From the NCBI GenBank assembly GCA_023251115.1, contig JAHEZK010000007.1, forward strand, positions 10,689-55,940: DNA of 45,252 bases. Direction: 5' to 3'. A program made the translations under genes and the position numbers. Numbering within the stretch: position 1 is the stretch's first letter; each line of letters starts with the position of its first letter. The notes beneath the pieces were generated by a model that saw only the letters and a program-made list of their open reading frames with translations, made no database searches and had not been told where the DNA came from. The DNA is from Nitrosomicrobium frigidum (SeqCode) (GTDB lineage: Archaea > Thermoproteota > Nitrososphaeria > Nitrososphaerales > Nitrososphaeraceae). Below, in pieces: positions 17,837 to 26,461 of the stretch.

Positions 17837-18153
17837 CATTTAAACGCGATGACGATCTTGACCATTGGGAAGGTGATCCTATTAAGAAAATCATAATATT
17901 GAAAAAAAGCGTTATAGATGGGATAAACATAAATAACTTTGAAATCAGACAATATACTCATCATTGTTCCCTTCAAAGATATCATACAATCTATACTATG
18001 TATATGGAAACCGACAAGAACAAGATTGAGACAAAGTACAACAGAGGCATTCAAATGAGTGAAAATAATATTGAAGGCATAGCGCATTGTATTACCAATT
18101 TGAACGGTGTTTATTCAACAATAAATCGTCTATTAATTGAATTGGAGAACTAG
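17833..18153 (+). CDS. Hypothetical protein coupled to the PurF-like gene
   Basis: A 106-residue soluble protein with no recognised domain. Its ATG overlaps the stop of the PurF-like gene in the ATGA arrangement, indicating translational coupling. The N-terminus is charged (FKRDDDLDHWEGDPIKKI). The middle has YTHHCSLQRYHTIYTMYMET, with possible His/Cys metal ligands but no clear motif. The C-terminal helix (NLNGVYSTINRLLIELEN) is amphipathic. Function should be sought together with its neighbour. Confidence 0.6.
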   Translation: MTFKRDDDLDHWEGDPIKKIIILKKSVIDGININNFEIRQYTHHCSLQRYHTIYTMYMETDKNKIETKYNRGIQMSENNIEGIAHCITNLNGVYSTINRLLIELEN

Positions 18154-18499
18154 ATGTAGCACAATACCTTTTTGTTCTAATAAACGCCGTTATTTCGGTA
18201 TCATTGTTCAATCAAAGACAATTACAGAAATATTGAATCTTTAGTCATAACTATCCACCTTAAATTTTGCTACCCAGTGTCGGTGATTAAGATAGAATAT
18301 TTACAAAATAATGAACATTATTTCAATTATTTAGACTAAAAATTAATAAAAAGCAGTATAACACATTTGTCTTTTGAAATTACTTTCGGTTTTTCAGACC
18401 CTTTAATTGCAAAAAATGAAGCTACAAGTTAAAAATATTTGACCAGAATAACTATTTGACTTTTTACCTCTCAAGCTATCAAGAAGAGGATGTGCAACC
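18154..18499. other. Intergenic upstream of sepF
   Basis: No gene seen. It holds a perfect short inverted repeat AAATAATG-aa-CATTATTT at 18306-18323 in A/T-rich DNA, which may be chance, and the expected sepF promoter with a purine-rich AGAAGAGGATG just upstream of the TTG start. Confidence 0.45.
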
Positions 18500-18772
18500 T
18501 TGCAAAATCAACCCATTTACCTAAAGGCCATAACTCTAAAAGATATTAGCGATGTTGATTCGATTAAAGATGATGCTAAAAAGCATATGATTCTGATAGT
18601 ACGAATAACACCCATGGCCCAGAAGGATATAGAAACCCTACGAAAGGCCATAGATGATTTGTACAGTTTTGTTAAATCAGAAGGCGGAGACATTGCAAGA
18701 TTGGGTGAAGAACGGGTAGTAATTACACCACCTGATGTAAAGATTTGGAAAGGAGTACAGGATCTTAAATAG
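18500..18772 (+). CDS. sepF: Archaeal cell-division protein SepF
   Basis: A 90-residue SepF-type protein. In archaea that divide with FtsZ, SepF anchors the ring to the membrane. The core shows YLKAITLKDISDVDSIKDD, then IDDLYSFVKSEGGDIARLGEERVVITPPDVKI, with the G-G-D-I-A and ITPP elements of the family. The usual N-terminal membrane-targeting amphipathic helix is very short or absent in this reading. The start is TTG 18500; an AGAAGAGGATG ribosome-binding-like stretch precedes it, and the ATG at 18490 is in another frame. No FtsZ or Cdv gene is in the window. Confidence 0.85.
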   Translation: MQNQPIYLKAITLKDISDVDSIKDDAKKHMILIVRITPMAQKDIETLRKAIDDLYSFVKSEGGDIARLGEERVVITPPDVKIWKGVQDLK

Positions 18773-18785
18773 TCTCTCTACAAGC

Positions 18786-20660
18786 TCACAATACTTTGAT
18801 TGATTCTTGAACGAGTGGATGGAAACTTTGTACCTTGAATATCTTGTTTATCGAATTTGACAAGTTTTGACATTTCTTTCCTTCCCCATGATTAGTAATT
18901 ACCTTTTTTAGCTTTGGTTTCAATCGATTTACGTAAGCCAATAACTGATTGTAATCACTGTGCATACTAAACCCTGGTATCACATCAATATTGCACTTAA
19001 CTTCAAGATTATTACCTCCTATAGTAATATTACGCTGTCCTTCTTGGAGCAGTCTTCCTGGTGTAGACTGAAATTGTTCGGATAATAGAATAACCTTACT
19101 CAGAGGATCGCTTGCTATTTGATTCAGATATGTAATTGATGGACCATCCGTAAGCATTGAGGATGGACACAATATTATTGATCCATTCCAGTTCACAGAT
19201 GGTTCTAAACTGACAAGACTGTTGATATAAAGAGGATCTTCAGTTCGCTCACTTATTCGCTGCTTTAGTGTTTTTGATAAATATTCCGAATACATCTCGT
19301 AAAAAAAGAACATATCCAGTATTTTTTGATCCACAAAAATATTTTCAGGATTTATTTTATTGATGCTCCTTAAGATTCCTAAGGTGACACAGATTTCCTG
19401 TGATAAACCGAGGACAGGGACAGGAATCAATACTCGTCCACCATCCCGAATGGTCGAATTGATACCTTTGACTAGGTTTTCTTCCGCTACTTCTCTAGTA
19501 ACAAATTTATCGTCTCTATTTCCGTTCGTACTTTCTATTACTAGCGTTTCTGCTCTTGGGAAATTCCAAAAAGCGTTGTCCACAGTATTTAGTCTACCAA
19601 ATTTTAAATCGCCGGTATACAGTATATTGTAATCACCATTTCCAATATGCATGTGTGTAGAGGCAGAACCAATCATATGTCCTGAATTAGCAAAAGTTAT
19701 TCTAACGTCTGGAGAGATATCGGTAACTGCTCCAAAATTAAGAGGAATTACTTGAGTAATCAAACTTTCAATATCTCTTGACGAGTATAAAGCCTCTTTG
19801 GTCCTTGAAGCATAGTCCTGTAGTGTTGATATCATTATTGGAAAAGTAGGTTCAGTGCAATATACCGGACCATCATATCCATATTTGCATAAAATAGGTA
19901 CAGCTCCACAGTGATCAAGATGTGCGTGGGAAATAATAACCGCGTCGATTTCATTCATGCCAAGTCCATAAATATCTAATCGTGGCAAAATGTCATTGTC
20001 TTCGTGTTGATAACTCTTAATACCAAAATCCAAGAGTATCTTACTTTCATGAGTAACGATCAACATTGCGCTTCTACCAATTTCTGAAAATCCGCCCAAA
20101 CAAACAATACTTGCTTCTTCAGAACCAGCAAGCTTTTGTCTAAATATTTTTTCACCAACTCGTTTATAAAAATCCATTCTTTCTTCGGACGAATTGTGTA
20201 ATATTTGATTCATGAATCTAATGAGCTTCAAGTCACTTGGGACATATCTATAAATTAATTTCCAACCTGTTTTTTCAACTAGTGGAATTTCTAATTGGCT
20301 GAGTTCTGTTAGAGTTCTAAAATCGTTTACAAAAATGGTTGCCTCCCCGAGAGCAGGATCAAAAAAAATTTCAGAGACAGTGTTTGGATAAGAAGTGCTA
20401 GAACGAATTATTTGTTTGACCGAGTCCTCAGAAGACCTAATGGAGGTATCTGTTCTGATAACTATTCTCTTTTTTATTGAATTCACCATTTTAGAAATGA
20501 TTTCTTGATTTTCCAAAAGGGTTGTAGGTTTTCTTGAATATAATACAATAAATGGTCCCTCGTATTCTATTTTGGTTATTTCGGATTCCGAGGGAAGGTT
20601 ATTTAGAATAGCGGCAACAATGTTTTGATTGCGTTCTTCATCTTGTACTCTATCATACAT
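18786..20660 (-). CDS. fttA: aCPSF1/FttA beta-CASP ribonuclease and termination factor
   Basis: A 624-residue archaeal CPSF73 homologue that cleaves nascent RNA and terminates archaeal transcription. The N-terminal 1-150 region contains two KH-like RNA-binding domains (IEYEGPFIVLYSRKP ... TGWKLIYRYVPSD). The metallo-beta-lactamase core follows with VCLGGFSEIGRSAMLI and the metal motif HAHLDH (245-250). SGHMIGSAST, then LYTGDLKFGR, then a beta-CASP cap with SSMLTDGPSITYL, and the C-terminal SMHSDYNQLLAYVNR and ITNHGEGKK give the remaining metal ligands. Length is normal. It is tail to tail with sepF, 13 bp apart. ATG at 20660. Confidence 0.93.
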   Translation of the reverse strand: MYDRVQDEERNQNIVAAILNNLPSESEITKIEYEGPFIVLYSRKPTTLLENQEIISKMVNSIKKRIVIRTDTSIRSSEDSVKQIIRSSTSYPNTVSEIFFDPALGEATIFVNDFRTLTELSQLEIPLVEKTGWKLIYRYVPSDLKLIRFMNQILHNSSEERMDFYKRVGEKIFRQKLAGSEEASIVCLGGFSEIGRSAMLIVTHESKILLDFGIKSYQHEDNDILPRLDIYGLGMNEIDAVIISHAHLDHCGAVPILCKYGYDGPVYCTEPTFPIMISTLQDYASRTKEALYSSRDIESLITQVIPLNFGAVTDISPDVRITFANSGHMIGSASTHMHIGNGDYNILYTGDLKFGRLNTVDNAFWNFPRAETLVIESTNGNRDDKFVTREVAEENLVKGINSTIRDGGRVLIPVPVLGLSQEICVTLGILRSINKINPENIFVDQKILDMFFFYEMYSEYLSKTLKQRISERTEDPLYINSLVSLEPSVNWNGSIILCPSSMLTDGPSITYLNQIASDPLSKVILLSEQFQSTPGRLLQEGQRNITIGGNNLEVKCNIDVIPGFSMHSDYNQLLAYVNRLKPKLKKVITNHGEGKKCQNLSNSINKIFKVQSFHPLVQESIKVL

Positions 20661-20880
20661 ATCAATATTTCACTAAGTTATATTCTCTTCATTCAGAAGT
20701 TTGTACATTGGAATGTATGATGAGCTAAATAAAGGTTCTTAAACATCATGCATCTTGCAACCCACTTTGCACATCTATGGATATTTCCAGCTGTTACAAT
20801 TAACTGCTAAAGGCTCGATTGATTCTAACTGCAAAGCGATAGAAATAAAATGAAATATAACAATGATATAACAAGACTAA

Positions 20881-21939
20881 TTGACATCGGATCCCAATCA
20901 TTTAATGGAATTACCAAGAAAGATACTAATTGGTAACGATGTAATCTATCAACTTGGATCATTCATAAGAGATTTAAATGATAAAACCTCACTAGTCGCC
21001 GTTATTTCCGGAAATACTGTAAAAGCAAGAGTGGGAAAAGAATGTGTGGAAGCTCTGGATAGCTCATCTTTGAAGCATAAATGGATTGAGACTCCAAATG
21101 CATCCATGAATGATATTAATTCTTCTCAATCACTTGTTAGAAAAGAGCAACCCAATTTTATTGTAGGCGTGGGAGGTGGAAGATCAGTCGATGTTGCAAA
21201 AATGATTTCTTTTAATCTTAACATTCCATTTATCAGCGTACCCACCTCAGCGTCACATGATGGAATTTCAAGTCCCTTTGTTTCTATCCGAGGTAGAGAT
21301 AAGCCTTACTCACTTAAGGCCCATGCCCCAATCGGAGTAATAGCAGATACTAAACTCATTTCAGAAGCACCTTATAGACTCCAGGCTAGCGGATGTGGTG
21401 ATCTTATTGGCAAAATTACTGCGGTTAAAGATTGGGAACTTGCAAGAGATGATAATAACGAATATTTTGGTAGTTACGCCGCAAATCTTGCAAATATGAG
21501 TGCAAAGATAATAATTGAAAATTCTAGCAAATTGTTCTATCGTGCCAACATAAGGACAATAGTTGAGGCACTAATAAGTGCCGGAGTTGCCTCTTGTATT
21601 GCTGGTAGTAGCAGACCATGTTCCGGTTCCGAACACTTGTTTAGCCATGCACTAGAATATGTAGCAAAGACTAATTGTGGCTTGCATGGAGAGAGAGTTG
21701 GAATTGGTACAATAATGATGTCAAAAATTCACGGATTGGATCATGATGTCATCATCAAGACACTACAGAATATTAAGGCTCCAACTACTGCAAAGGAGAT
21801 TGATGTAACCGAAGACCAAATCATACAATCATTATTAATTGCTCAATCACTCAGACCTGAAAGGTATACTATCCTTAACAAAATCAAAATGGATAAAGGA
21901 TCGGCTAGAGAAATAGCAAAATCGGTCAGTGTCATCTAA
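20881..21939 (+). CDS. egsA: sn-Glycerol-1-phosphate dehydrogenase
   Basis: NAD(P)-dependent reduction of dihydroxyacetone phosphate to sn-glycerol-1-phosphate, the step that sets archaeal lipid stereochemistry. The 352-residue protein has the Rossmann loop VGVGGGRSVDVAKM (about 97-110), the substrate loop PTSASHDGISSPFVS, and metal-binding D and H residues in GCGDLIGK, the region SGSEHLFSHALEY, and GLHGERVGIGT. I list TTG 20881; ATG at 20905 (MELPRK) is an equally good start, since homologues begin near there. It is divergent from fttA. Confidence 0.94.
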   Translation: MTSDPNHLMELPRKILIGNDVIYQLGSFIRDLNDKTSLVAVISGNTVKARVGKECVEALDSSSLKHKWIETPNASMNDINSSQSLVRKEQPNFIVGVGGGRSVDVAKMISFNLNIPFISVPTSASHDGISSPFVSIRGRDKPYSLKAHAPIGVIADTKLISEAPYRLQASGCGDLIGKITAVKDWELARDDNNEYFGSYAANLANMSAKIIIENSSKLFYRANIRTIVEALISAGVASCIAGSSRPCSGSEHLFSHALEYVAKTNCGLHGERVGIGTIMMSKIHGLDHDVIIKTLQNIKAPTTAKEIDVTEDQIIQSLLIAQSLRPERYTILNKIKMDKGSAREIAKSVSVI

Positions 21940-22001
21940 ATAAGTAAAAGAATGGTGGATCTAGATTACCATGTCCAAGGAGACGCCCATATTAATAGAG
22001 C

Positions 22002-22802
22002 CTATTTCTTTTGTGACTTTGGTACTTCCTTTGGTTTTGGTACTTCCTTTGGTTTTGGTACTTCCTTTGGTTTTGGTACTTCCTTTGGTTTTGGTACTTC
22101 CTTTGGTTTTGATGTAGTCTTGGATTTATTGTAAATTTCCAAAAATTTTATGCTCTCAATAGCCGGAATGAACTTAAACAATTCGGTTGATATTGCCTTT
22201 TTTATGATCTGTAGTCCTTCTATTAAAAAGGATTCCTCGGGTAAGGTAATGGTGATTTCGGATTTATCAAAAGATATTGAAATTTTGTCACCATCAACAA
22301 GGAGTCTTCTTTTGACAAGAGAAGTTGCTTTCTCTTCGTTAGTTTGTAAGATCTTTAGAATGTTGACATTGTAATTTAGCGTTTTTCCTGCTAACCTATG
22401 ATTGAAGTCAACCTGAACTCGGCCGGATCCGATGAATCTGACAAATCCTCGTCTGTCGTCTATGTCGACTACATCTCCAGCCTTAATTTCATCAGCCTTG
22501 TCACCGAATTTTCTTTGTGGTATCATTCTAACCTTATTTGGATCTCTCAAGCCAAACGCCTTATCAGGAGGTATATCAACATCCAAAGCATCACCAAGTT
22601 TTGCCGTAGATAGAATTTCATCTAGCCCCTTCAATACCCATCCTTCACCTATTGACACTAACCTGGGTTCATATTTTATACTTGGATCATAGAGATCAGA
22701 TTTTTTTGCATTTTCCTCAACAGTGGTCTCAAAAATTTCATCTGAATCCTTAACTTTAGCAGTATAGTCTATAAGAATAAGCGATCCTTTTTCCATTGTC
22801 AC
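22002..22802 (-). CDS. SlyD-type FKBP prolyl isomerase with repetitive PKPKEV tail
   Basis: A 266-residue FKBP-type peptidyl-prolyl isomerase and chaperone. The FKBP core (GSLILIDYTAKVKDSDEIFETT) is split by an IF insert (KAFGLRDPNKVRMIPQRKFGD...), as in SlyD and long archaeal FKBPs. A conserved C-terminal extension (about 150-220, LLVDGDKISISFDKSEITITLPEESFLI) resembles the archaeal FKBP26 tail. The last 35-40 residues are a lysine- and proline-rich tract of PKPKEV hexapeptides ending KSQKK, encoded by the 18-bp tandem repeat. The start may be ATG 22802 or 22796. It is tail to tail with egsA. Confidence 0.85.
   Translation of the reverse strand: MTMEKGSLILIDYTAKVKDSDEIFETTVEENAKKSDLYDPSIKYEPRLVSIGEGWVLKGLDEILSTAKLGDALDVDIPPDKAFGLRDPNKVRMIPQRKFGDKADEIKAGDVVDIDDRRGFVRFIGSGRVQVDFNHRLAGKTLNYNVNILKILQTNEEKATSLVKRRLLVDGDKISISFDKSEITITLPEESFLIEGLQIIKKAISTELFKFIPAIESIKFLEIYNKSKTTSKPKEVPKPKEVPKPKEVPKPKEVPKPKEVPKSQKK
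22021..22110. repeat. Five exact tandem 18-bp copies
   Basis: The unit GGTACTTCCTTTGGTTTT repeats five times without a mismatch. It lies inside the FKBP gene, where 18 bp encode one PKPKEV hexapeptide on the minus strand, so copy changes keep the frame. Exact identity at all positions, including synonymous ones, suggests recent slippage. Confidence 0.97.
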
Positions 22803-22849
22803 GAAATTTGCTGTCGGTTTACCATAATATTAAGCTTAACAACTTGCCA

Positions 22850-23989
22850 TCATTGACTCAGTATATTGTTTGCAACTGATAATCCATCCTTAATGGGAGG
22901 CACACCCAGAATTGACATTGATGATGAGATTGCAGAAAGAGTTCTCATAACGTGGTAACTGCTTACTTCACCCATGCATCCTACTCTAAAAACCTTTCCC
23001 TTAAGCTCTCCGAATCCCCCTGCTAACAAAACCTTAAACTTAGATGAAATCAACTCTCGAAATCTTTTGTCATCAATACCAGGAAGATAATTTACTGCAA
23101 TTACAACATTGCTTCTAGAATTTGCATCGGCAAATGGAGTGAAACCCAAGGCTTCCAGTCCTGAATAGAATGCATTAGCACATTTTCTGTGTCTCTCAAT
23201 TCTATTTTGAATTCCTTCTTCGAGAATAATATTTAATGCCTCTTGATAAGCAAAGAAAAGGCTAATGGCAGGTGTGAAAGGAGTTTCAAAACTGTCATTG
23301 TAGTATTTGAAATATCGCTTTAGGTTCAAATATTGACTTGCCGGAGGATTCTCTATCATGTATTTTTTTGCTTCCTTACTTATAGAAATGGGGGCTATTC
23401 CAGGGGGCGCTGCTAGTGCTTTCTGAGTTGCGGTGAAACAAATGTCTACATTCCACTTATCCACTGGTAATTCATCACCACCGAGAATTGAGACTGCATC
23501 AACTACAAAAAATGCTCCGTGGGCCTTACAGATATCACCTAATTTGGATAAATATCTCAAAGTAGTGCCTGTAGATGTTTCATTGTAAACCACGTATAGC
23601 GCCTTAACTTTGGAGTTTTTTTCAAAAGCCTCTTGTATTTTTTCTATTGGTGGATTTTGTCCATACGGTGAATTTATCCTGATAGTTTTTCCACCATAGT
23701 TATCGATCAGATCGGCAAGTCTGGTACTAAATTCACCATTTACTGGTATGATCACCACATCATCCTTTTTTATTAGATTTACAACAGAAGCTTCGACGGC
23801 ACCGGTACCTGATGTTGTAAGTACTACAATATCATTTTCGGTTTCAAATACTTTTTGTGTCTTACTTACGATATCTTTGTATAATTTTCTAAAATCATCA
23901 CTTCGATGGTTTATCATCGGAGTGAGCATTGCGTTAATAACTCTATTAGGAACGTTAGTTGGGCCGGGAAGCATTACAAGGTATTCCAA
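22850..23989 (-). CDS. Class V aminotransferase (alanine-glyoxylate/serine-pyruvate type)
   Basis: A 379-residue PLP enzyme of the alanine-glyoxylate/serine-pyruvate family. LPGPTNVPNRVINAM is the start motif, TSGTGAVEASVVNLI (59-73) binds the cofactor phosphate, VVDAVSILGGDELPVD (162-177) carries the pyridine Asp, and FTATQKALAAPPG contains the Schiff-base lysine at K190. The substrate may be alanine/glyoxylate or another acceptor. TTG 23989 or ATG 23974 could start it. It is divergent from the M24 peptidase gene. Confidence 0.9.
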   Translation of the reverse strand: MEYLVMLPGPTNVPNRVINAMLTPMINHRSDDFRKLYKDIVSKTQKVFETENDIVVLTTSGTGAVEASVVNLIKKDDVVIIPVNGEFSTRLADLIDNYGGKTIRINSPYGQNPPIEKIQEAFEKNSKVKALYVVYNETSTGTTLRYLSKLGDICKAHGAFFVVDAVSILGGDELPVDKWNVDICFTATQKALAAPPGIAPISISKEAKKYMIENPPASQYLNLKRYFKYYNDSFETPFTPAISLFFAYQEALNIILEEGIQNRIERHRKCANAFYSGLEALGFTPFADANSRSNVVIAVNYLPGIDDKRFRELISSKFKVLLAGGFGELKGKVFRVGCMGEVSSYHVMRTLSAISSSMSILGVPPIKDGLSVANNILSQ

Positions 23990-24075
23990 TTACAGTCATG
24001 AAAAGATTATAGCCAATATTTATAATTACGTAAAAATTGGAAAAAGACATAAATGATTTTATTTAGCCTTAAATT

Positions 24076-25152
24076 ATGCCTAACGATCGTACTAAGAGAA
24101 TCCTTGATTCAATAGTTGGAAGCGGATTTAATGCATTGATGGTTTTCAAACCAGAAAATATTTTCTATTTGACAGGTTTTTGGGGGGAATCCGTGGCCAT
24201 ATGCACCCATGATGAAACCAAACTCTTTGTTCCCAAGTTAGAAAGCAGCAGGGCATCAAATGAGTCCAAATATTCGGAAATTATTACTACTGAGCGCGGC
24301 GTAGGATTGATTAAATCAATAATACCCTACTTAACAAAACAAAGATTTTATTCTGACTGTAGTGATTATGAAACAATTCAAACTATTTTACCACATACTG
24401 ATAACAGTAAGTTTGTCTTGAATGAAGGTCCATTTCGAAATTCAAGAATTATCAAAGATGAATACGAAATTGAAAAAATCAAGGAGGCATCGCATATAAT
24501 AGACAAGCTGTATGAAATATGCAAAGAGGAGATAAAAGCAGGACTTACTGAAAAACAATTGCAGTCAAAATTACTCTTTGAAGCAATGAATCTTGAAGCA
24601 ACTTCTACATGCTATCCTTATACTCTAAATCCATTCATAATTGCTGGTGGACCAAATAGTGCTCTACCTCATTTTGAAACATCAAACAGGGAATTTGCCA
24701 ATGGAGACTTGGTAGTTATAGACCTAACACTGAGATATAAGGGGTATATTTCTGATGCCACTCGCACATTTGCCTTAAACAAGGCAAATCCTATAATGTC
24801 CCAGGTGTACGATCTTGTCAGGAAATCTCAACAGCAAGGGCTTGAAAATATAAAGGAAGGAATTGAGTGTGGAAAAGTTGACGAGGCATGCCGTAAAATA
24901 ATATCAGACGAAGGATATGGAGACAATTTCATTCATTCTACTGGACATGGAGTGGGTTTGGAAGTTCACGAACAACCATGGATACGTCAAAATGAACCAA
25001 AGAAACTATCCAGAGGTATGGTTGTTACAGTTGAGCCTGGTGTTTATATAAATTCCAAGTTTGGTGTAAGAATTGAAGACACAGTAATAGTTAATGACAG
25101 TGCCAAAGATTTAGCTCTAACTAAGTTTACCAAGGAGTTACTAATTCTGTAA
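24076..25152 (+). CDS. M24 family Xaa-Pro peptidase
   Basis: A 358-residue pita-bread metallopeptidase of the Xaa-Pro aminopeptidase or prolidase kind. The N-terminal creatinase-like domain begins PENIFYLTGFWGES. The catalytic half has metal ligands VVIDLTLRYKGYISDATRTFAL (two Asp), HSTGHGVGLEVHEQP (His), VVTVEPGVYI (Glu) and GVRIEDTVIV (Glu), the full DDHEE set. So the enzyme should be active on peptides with proline at position 2. ATG at 24076. It is convergent with the CoA operon end, 11 bp away. Confidence 0.92.
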   Translation: MPNDRTKRILDSIVGSGFNALMVFKPENIFYLTGFWGESVAICTHDETKLFVPKLESSRASNESKYSEIITTERGVGLIKSIIPYLTKQRFYSDCSDYETIQTILPHTDNSKFVLNEGPFRNSRIIKDEYEIEKIKEASHIIDKLYEICKEEIKAGLTEKQLQSKLLFEAMNLEATSTCYPYTLNPFIIAGGPNSALPHFETSNREFANGDLVVIDLTLRYKGYISDATRTFALNKANPIMSQVYDLVRKSQQQGLENIKEGIECGKVDEACRKIISDEGYGDNFIHSTGHGVGLEVHEQPWIRQNEPKKLSRGMVVTVEPGVYINSKFGVRIEDTVIVNDSAKDLALTKFTKELLIL

Positions 25153-25163
25153 TCAAAAATCTC

Positions 25164-26459
25164 TTATTGTCCAATGTTAAGCTTTTTTAAAATTATCGTT
25201 ACTAATTTTTTGGCTATTTCCTTCTTTGATTCAAGTGGAATGTGAATAACGTTTTTTTCTTTATCTATTATATAGATCTCGTTTGTATCAGAACCAAAGT
25301 GGCATCCTTTTCTAGAAACATCATTGGCTACGATTAAATCACCATTACACTCCTTAAGCTTAGCAACAGCTTTTTTCACCAATATCCCTTCTGAAACATC
25401 ATATTCCGCTTTAAACGCCACCAAGAAAATTTTCTTATCAAAATCCTTTATTCTGTCGATAATTTTTGGAGTTGGAATAAGTTTAATAGTTGTAGTTCCT
25501 TTTCGAGTATCCACTTTGTTGGGGTATTTTTTTCCGGAGCGTGCTACGGTAAAATCAGCGACTGCGGCAGCATGAAAGACAATATGTTGTTTTTCTCCCG
25601 AAATTCTTTCTCTCAAGACCTTTAGCATTTCTTCAGTAGTTTTAACTCTTACGATATTCATTCTTGAATCATCTTGGATATCCAAGGAACCATGACCGTA
25701 AACAAAAGTTACATTGTAACCTTTATCTGCACAATGTTGTGCTATATTCAAACCCATTTTTCCAGAGCTTAAGTTGGTCAAAATTCTAATCGAATCAACA
25801 TATTCAATAGTTGAACCCGCCGTTACCAATACATTCACTGTCGGCTCAATTTTTCCTTTCTTATTTGCAATTTTACCAATAACAAATTGCAAAACCTTAT
25901 CTGCAGAAACGACTTTGGCTTTATCCTCTGATATTGATGGTTCTAATATCGATACTCCTAATGACTTTAATTTCTTTATGTTATCTGCGATAATGACATT
26001 TTCATACATGGCCTCGTGCATTGCAGGAGCAATAACAATGGGTATTTTTGATCCGAATGCTACACTTAGAACAGTGGTCACTGGATTGTCTTCTATTCCA
26101 TTGGCAAATTTACCCAGAGTGTTGGCAGTGCAAGGATATACAAGAATTAGATCCGATTTTCCATAATTGGCAAGCGTGATATGTTCCAGCTCTGATGTTA
26201 ATTCCGTTATAGTTTTGTTCCCTGTAGCCCAATTCATTATTTCTGCGGTCAGTAACTTGGATTTGGTTGATTTAGACATCACAGGGTGGACTTCTGCTCC
26301 ATATCGCATCAGCATTCTACTAAGATCTATTGCTTTGTAGGCAGCAACACTTGCAGTAATGCAAAGGACGATATTCATTCCTTTCAGGACATTGCTCTCT
26401 TGACCTATGATTTCCTTTGAAACATGTTTTTGATTTCGAGAATTCTCTGAATTAATCAT
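25164..26459 (-). CDS. coaBC: Bifunctional phosphopantothenoylcysteine decarboxylase/synthetase CoaBC
   Basis: Last gene of the operon; makes 4'-phosphopantetheine from phosphopantothenate and cysteine with CTP. The N-terminal flavoprotein decarboxylase domain (about 30-200) has VLCITASVAAYKAIDLSRML, VYPCTANTLGKFANGI and PAMHEAMYEN, matching the PxMNxxM motif. The C-terminal synthetase domain has VLVTAGSTIEYVDSIRILTNLSSGKMG and AAVADFTVA, with KLIPTPKIIDRI. 431 residues, slightly long because of a 27-residue charged N-terminal lead. Only 2 bp separate it from the panB stop. Confidence 0.95.
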   Translation of the reverse strand: MINSENSRNQKHVSKEIIGQESNVLKGMNIVLCITASVAAYKAIDLSRMLMRYGAEVHPVMSKSTKSKLLTAEIMNWATGNKTITELTSELEHITLANYGKSDLILVYPCTANTLGKFANGIEDNPVTTVLSVAFGSKIPIVIAPAMHEAMYENVIIADNIKKLKSLGVSILEPSISEDKAKVVSADKVLQFVIGKIANKKGKIEPTVNVLVTAGSTIEYVDSIRILTNLSSGKMGLNIAQHCADKGYNVTFVYGHGSLDIQDDSRMNIVRVKTTEEMLKVLRERISGEKQHIVFHAAAVADFTVARSGKKYPNKVDTRKGTTTIKLIPTPKIIDRIKDFDKKIFLVAFKAEYDVSEGILVKKAVAKLKECNGDLIVANDVSRKGCHFGSDTNEIYIIDKEKNVIHIPLESKKEIAKKLVTIILKKLNIGQ

Positions 26460-26461
26460 AC

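Noticed and set aside
17105-18087. Minus-strand open frames opposite the PurF-like pair
   Set aside because: Antisense shadows; forward frames have domain matches and ATGA coupling.
22021-22110. CRISPR-like array
   Set aside because: The 18-bp units touch without spacers and encode a protein repeat.
21952-22134. Plus-strand FGFGTS repeat protein
   Set aside because: It is the antisense reading of the FKBP tail repeat and is not an independent gene.
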